Of a stretch of 64,000 nt of DNA, positions 60,467 through 64,000 are shown one piece after another. This DNA comes from JAEELC01 sp963621965. Lineage in GTDB: Bacteria; Bacillota_I; Bacilli_A; Acholeplasmatales; Anaeroplasmataceae. The notes beneath the pieces were generated by a model, which was not told where the DNA came from, ran no database searches, and saw only the letters and a list, made by a program, of their open reading frames with translations. Within the stretch, counting starts at the first letter, position 1. Every line of letters begins with the position of its first letter. Position numbers and translations under genes: made by a program. Location of the stretch: positions 1-64,000 of the forward strand of contig CAVFGN010000004.1 of the NCBI GenBank assembly GCA_963621965.1. The letters run 5' to 3'.

Positions 60467-62107
60467 TTATTTTATTAAATTTAAACGTCTAATAACTTCA
60501 TCGTAACCAAGTACGCTTACAATATCGTCACTTGACATACAATTTTCTTGATGAGTTAGGGCTAAATTTAGAATATGATATAAGTTCATAATCATACCAC
60601 GATAAGCTTCAGGATTAGCCTTGTAGTGCTTTTTATCAGTGTATAGTAATGATTCGCCAAGTTCCTTCATAGTCTTAACGTTACCATTTTGTAAATCTTT
60701 GAAGTAAGTAATTAATCCATTTACAACTTCTTCTAAATCCTCTTCTTTAACGTTTTCTAAGATTTTTTCTCTTAAACCCTCAACTGGCTTATCGAATACA
60801 TCATTAAAGAAATATCCAAATGAATCCATGAAGCTAGAATAATTAACTAAATCTTTTCTATGTTCTTTTGATTCAAATCCTTGAGTCGCAAATATTTTCT
60901 TAATTAAATCGATATTGTCGTTAAATCTAGTATATAATTCACTATCAAATTCCTTAGCCCAAGCAAGCAAGTTTTCTTCATTTTCACTAGCTGTCTTTTG
61001 ATAAATAATTTGACTTGAAATATTATCTAACTTAGCTAAATCGTATAAAGGTCCTGAAACACCCATGTTTTCAAATTTAACTTCAAAATCAAAGATGTCC
61101 TTATCAGGATTTTGATCATACCACTCTTCAAAATTAGAATTGATTAATGTTAATAAGTAAACAAACAATGCCTTTGCAGGATATCCCTTCTCTAGGTAGA
61201 ACGAAGCATTACTTTCAGGGTCTTTTCTCTTAGATAATTTTCTTCTAGAACCATTATCATTTTTCATTACGGGCGCAACGTGTCCATAAGTAGGAGCCTT
61301 AAAGCCAAGTGCATTAAATAACTCAATGTGAATTGGTAAACTTGATACCCACTCATCGCCACGAAGAACGTAAGTTGTTCCCATTAAGAAGTCATCGCAT
61401 GCGTGCGCAAAATGATATGTAGGAATACCATCTGTCTTTAGTAAAACGAAATCGTTAAAGTTATTATCCATATCAAGACGGCCCTTAATTACGTCATCAA
61501 CACTTACTCTTTTAGGTGTATCTTCATTAACTCTAAAACGAAGTACATATGGAGCACCTTCATCAAGTTTAGACTTGATCTCATCGATTGACTTATCTCT
61601 CCAGATTGCATACTTACCGTAATATCCTGTCATTTCTTTATTAGCTTCTTGAGTTTCTCTTAATTTTGCCAATTCTTCTTCTGATGCAAAACAAGGATAT
61701 GCATAACCTTTTTCAACTAAATATTTAGCAAGTACGTGATAAATACCAACACGTTCACTTTGTACATAAGGGCCGTAAGCTCCGATTTCCTTGTCTTCAC
61801 TTATAACACCTTCGTCAATTTTAAGGCCAATTCTATTAAAAATATCACAAATAATTTTACGTGAGCCTTCAACTTCTCTTTTTTTATCAGTATCTTCAAT
61901 TCTTAGAATGAAAATACCATTGTTTTGGCTTGCGATACGTCTATTAATTAAAGCTGTATATACGCCACCTATATGTAAAAATCCTGTAGGAGATGGTGCC
62001 ATACGTGTAATAATTGTATTATCTCTTCTAGGATATTTGTTCATTATATCTTCTCTAGTTTCTTTAACATTAGGGAATAATAAATCTGCTAATTCTTTAT
62101 AATTCAT
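60467..62107 (-). CDS. gltX: Glutamyl-tRNA synthetase
   Basis: 546 residues. Class I synthetase: HIGH motif as FLHIGGVYTALINRR near 43, the CP1 region, GDEWVSSLPIHI, and the KMSKS equivalent RRKLSKRKDPESN near 290. A C-terminal helical anticodon domain follows. Longer than the usual 470-490 residues, mainly in the C-terminal half. First gene of an operon with two unknown genes and cvfB. Confidence 0.95.
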   Translation of the reverse strand: MNYKELADLLFPNVKETREDIMNKYPRRDNTIITRMAPSPTGFLHIGGVYTALINRRIASQNNGIFILRIEDTDKKREVEGSRKIICDIFNRIGLKIDEGVISEDKEIGAYGPYVQSERVGIYHVLAKYLVEKGYAYPCFASEEELAKLRETQEANKEMTGYYGKYAIWRDKSIDEIKSKLDEGAPYVLRFRVNEDTPKRVSVDDVIKGRLDMDNNFNDFVLLKTDGIPTYHFAHACDDFLMGTTYVLRGDEWVSSLPIHIELFNALGFKAPTYGHVAPVMKNDNGSRRKLSKRKDPESNASFYLEKGYPAKALFVYLLTLINSNFEEWYDQNPDKDIFDFEVKFENMGVSGPLYDLAKLDNISSQIIYQKTASENEENLLAWAKEFDSELYTRFNDNIDLIKKIFATQGFESKEHRKDLVNYSSFMDSFGYFFNDVFDKPVEGLREKILENVKEEDLEEVVNGLITYFKDLQNGNVKTMKELGESLLYTDKKHYKANPEAYRGMIMNLYHILNLALTHQENCMSSDDIVSVLGYDEVIRRLNLIK

Positions 62108-62138
62108 AATAAATTATACTCCTTTTAAAACTTTTAGA

Positions 62139-62167
62139 ATTATATCACAATCAAATGATTTAATCAA
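62139..62167 (-). promoter_or_regulatory. gltX promoter
   Basis: TTGATT (62162-62167), 17 bp, TATAAT (62139-62144) preceded by TGA. Immediately downstream of the dut stop. Confidence 0.7.
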
Positions 62168-62169
62168 TT

Positions 62170-62667
62170 CTACTTAGCACTTGTAGAACCAAAACCACCA
62201 ACTCTAACGCCTTCTGTAGAATCATCATAGGTAATGAAATACTCACTAAATATTCCTTGAGCGATTCCGTCGCCTTTTTTCACTTCTAAAGTTTTTTCTT
62301 CATTTGAATCATTAGTAAGTTTAATCATAATATGTCCTTCGTTTTTAGCGTTGTAGTAATCACTATCAATAATACCTACGGTATTGTTTAATTGAATACG
62401 ATATTTAAACCCTAAACCGCTTCTTGGGTAAAGAGACAATACATATCCATCTTCAATAAACACACGAATTCCTGTAGGAATTTTAATAGTATCACCAGGC
62501 TTTAGTGTAAAATCAATAGGTGAGAAGAAATCGTAACCCGCAGAGCCTGTTGTAGCGCGGATAGGCATCTTTATATCATTATAGATTTCTTCTGCATTTA
62601 AGTTAAATTCAAAGTCATTCTTATATTGTTCTAGACTTACTTTTTCAAATCTTGCAACTCTTTTCAT
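62170..62667 (-). CDS. dut: dUTP diphosphatase
   Basis: 165 residues, trimeric dUTPase. Motifs: AGYDFFSP, LYPRSGLGFKY, NTVGIIDSDYYN, GDGIAQGIF and VGGFGSTS near the C-terminus, all with key residues. Removes dUTP and makes dUMP. GGAG precedes the ATG; divergent from a methyltransferase gene. Confidence 0.96.
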   Translation of the reverse strand: MKRVARFEKVSLEQYKNDFEFNLNAEEIYNDIKMPIRATTGSAGYDFFSPIDFTLKPGDTIKIPTGIRVFIEDGYVLSLYPRSGLGFKYRIQLNNTVGIIDSDYYNAKNEGHIMIKLTNDSNEEKTLEVKKGDGIAQGIFSEYFITYDDSTEGVRVGGFGSTSAK

Positions 62668-62698
62668 AATTACTCCTTATTTTATAAATAGTAAAAAT

Positions 62699-62722
62699 AT
62701 TATAACATATTTATGTTATAAT
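62699..62722. promoter_or_regulatory. Symmetrical bidirectional promoter dut / methyltransferase
   Basis: ATTATAACAT-ATTT-ATGTTATAAT is a perfect 24-bp dyad. Each arm is an extended -10 (TGTTATAAT) pointing outwards. On the plus side, six bases later, GGTGA (62729-62733) and ATG at 62738; on the minus side GGAG and dut. No -35 is evident for either. Confidence 0.6.
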
Positions 62723-62737
62723 GAGAAAGGTGATAAA

Positions 62738-63436
62738 ATGAATGAATACAAAAATTTTAGTGCTTATTTTGACACTATAATGGATTTTTTAGACTACAAT
62801 AAATGGATAAATTTTACTCGTGATAATATTAAGCCAAATTCTACCATCCTAGATTTAGCATGTGGATCTGGTATTTTTTTACTTAATATGAATTTATATG
62901 GTTATCCAACTGACGGGCTTGACTTATCAAGTCAAATGATTGATTTATGTAAAGATAAAATATTCATTAACCATATTAACTGTAATTTATATATTGATAA
63001 TATGGCTACATTTAAATTGGAAAAGACATATGACAATATAACTTGTTATTTTGATTCAATCAATCATTTAAATACAGAAAAAGAAGTAAAAGAAATGTTA
63101 GATTCCGTTTATAATCATCTAAATAAAGATGGTTTATTTTTATTCGATATTTTCTCATACTCAAGATTTTTAGATGCAAATAACACAGATATAAGTGAAG
63201 AGTTTGAAGATTTTTCTTATAGGTGGAAGATGAATATTGAAATGCCTAATGTAATTCATCACAATATTGAAATTAAAGGTATTGATAATTTTACTGAGAG
63301 TTACGACGAACACTACTACGATCCTTCTATTATAACAAATGACCCTCGTTTTGAGATTGTTAAAATTGTAGGGGATTTTAAAAAGAAACTAACTAAAAAA
63401 AGTGAAAGAATTTTAGTAATAATGAAAAAATTATAG
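62738..63436 (+). CDS. Class I SAM-dependent methyltransferase
   Basis: 232 residues. Motif I ILDLACGSGIFLLNM near 40, GLDLSSQMIDLC (acidic loop), ITCYFDSINHL and a post-motif region LFLFDIFSY are typical of the Methyltransf_25/UbiE-like group acting on small molecules. Substrate unknown. Monocistronic, with a terminator just after. Confidence 0.85.
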   Translation: MNEYKNFSAYFDTIMDFLDYNKWINFTRDNIKPNSTILDLACGSGIFLLNMNLYGYPTDGLDLSSQMIDLCKDKIFINHINCNLYIDNMATFKLEKTYDNITCYFDSINHLNTEKEVKEMLDSVYNHLNKDGLFLFDIFSYSRFLDANNTDISEEFEDFSYRWKMNIEMPNVIHHNIEIKGIDNFTESYDEHYYDPSIITNDPRFEIVKIVGDFKKKLTKKSERILVIMKKL

Positions 63437-63440
63437 ACTT

Positions 63441-63476
63441 AAAAAAAGGTAAGGCACGAGCCTTACCTTATTTTTT
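63441..63476. terminator. Bidirectional terminator
   Basis: AAGGTAAGGC-ACGA-GCCTTACCTT (63446-63469), T-run on both sides; serves the convergent genes at 62738 and 63468. Confidence 0.92.
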
Positions 63477-63989
63477 TAATGCATCTTTTACTTGCTTATT
63501 TTTAATTCTTATAATTGAATAATGAGATAATTTATTATCAAGATTTGAAACGCCAATTGGTGATTCATCATGATTTATCAAACGTCTTTGATAATTATAA
63601 ACATTGTGTAATGCGTCATCATATTCGCTTACAAAACCATATTCTTTATTTAAAGAAACGTTAAGAATAAATCCTTCGTAACTTAAATCTTTTAAGTCTT
63701 CTATAAACTTAGATAAGTTATCACAATTTTTATATGTAGTCCCTACAAATATTAAATCAAATTTATTAATAAAGTCATATGGTAAACTAGTTAATTCTAG
63801 TCTATATACATTTACAAGTTTAACATTCTTAGAGATATATGCATTAGGATAATATCCCCATTTTGTAGTATCTAAAATTGTAACTGATACTTCTTTGTTT
63901 AATTTATCTGCGGCAGCAGACAAAGCTGTTAAATCAATATTAGAGGTAGCACCTACAAGTAAAACATTACTTGTCTTTTGAAGAACCAT
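63468..63989 (-). CDS. Unknown Rossmann-like protein (5' end may lie outside)
   Basis: About 173 residues from the ATG at 63989; a TTG at 63998 and further upstream codons may extend past the window edge, and no ribosome site is seen. NVLLVGATSNIDLTALSAAA looks like a nucleotide-binding Rossmann start, and FDLIFVGTTYKNC a following strand. Possibly a methyltransferase-like fold, but no diagnostic motif. Confidence 0.5.
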   Translation of the reverse strand: MVLQKTSNVLLVGATSNIDLTALSAAADKLNKEVSVTILDTTKWGYYPNAYISKNVKLVNVYRLELTSLPYDFINKFDLIFVGTTYKNCDNLSKFIEDLKDLSYEGFILNVSLNKEYGFVSEYDDALHNVYNYQRRLINHDESPIGVSNLDNKLSHYSIIRIKNKQVKDALKK

Positions 63990-64000
63990 AGAAAACAATT

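Noticed and set aside
1..64000. Mycoplasma-type genetic code (TGA as tryptophan)
   Set aside because: Conserved proteins are full length with TGG tryptophans, and trmD ends in TGA.
1..64000. CRISPR array, prophage or defence island
   Set aside because: No regularly spaced repeats, phage structural genes, integrase or recognised defence operon; RecBCD-like genes are better explained as repair.

Overview
The window is AT-rich (I estimate close to 30% GC) and densely coded on both strands, mostly minus. It looks like a chromosomal stretch from a low-GC Gram-positive of the Bacilli, possibly an uncultured gut lineage such as RF39, Erysipelotrichia or Acholeplasma relatives. That is an inference from gene content: a YtxK-like gene beside ackA, YlbF, YlbG, KhpA, CvfB, RqcH, YidD, a zinc-free S4 and a BspA-like surface lipoprotein. 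The standard code is used: trmD ends in TGA and tryptophan is TGG. No tRNA, rRNA, CRISPR array or intact mobile element was seen.

Layout. 1-5120: a partial degenerate GGDEF/EAL-like protein after uvrC, then gmk-rpoZ. 5237-12493: two MacB-like ABC transporters (ATPase plus FtsX-type permease) on either side of rqcH. 12494-14247: a decayed transposase and a GT8 glycosyltransferase. 14299-19706: ackA, YtxK-like methylase, a TrmH-family methyltransferase, thiI, msrC, a HAD phosphatase. 19760-24917: an unknown acidic protein, rpsD with a pseudoknotted leader, a binding protein and permease without ATPase, divergent from a DtxR-type regulator, and a second TrmH-family enzyme. 24979-29848: pgk, an HPr-like protein and tpiA, then a sugar-ABC ATPase and a cytoplasmic GH28. 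29946-35076: membrane protein, TldE/TldD, Smr protein, asd. 35798-39321: a large repeat lipoprotein behind a leader RNA with a terminator. 39565-45404: typA, small RNA copy 1, a HEPN-like protein, LemA and a DUF3137-type protein. 45549-57996: the rpsP-khpA ... rimM-trmD-rplS ribosomal cluster, split by recC-recB-recD and small RNA copy 2, then ylbG, ylbF and a guanylate-kinase paralogue. 58082-64000: def, yidD, cvfB, small genes, gltX, dut, a methyltransferase and a partial unknown gene.

The most interesting signal is a pair of related elements of about 145-150 nt on the minus strand (41599-41742 and 56090-56240). Each has a -10 box six bases before a conserved 5' hairpin, a long stem-loop exposing a CUCUCCCUU loop complementary to Shine-Dalgarno sequences, and a terminator. 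Both carry a shared direct-repeat box upstream. They look like paralogous trans-acting small RNAs under an activator. Other points are a RecBCD-type operon where AddAB would be expected, a family of promoters whose transcripts would begin at or just before the ribosome binding site, an HPr lacking the usual Arg-Pro after its active histidine, and an unassigned leader RNA before the surface lipoprotein.
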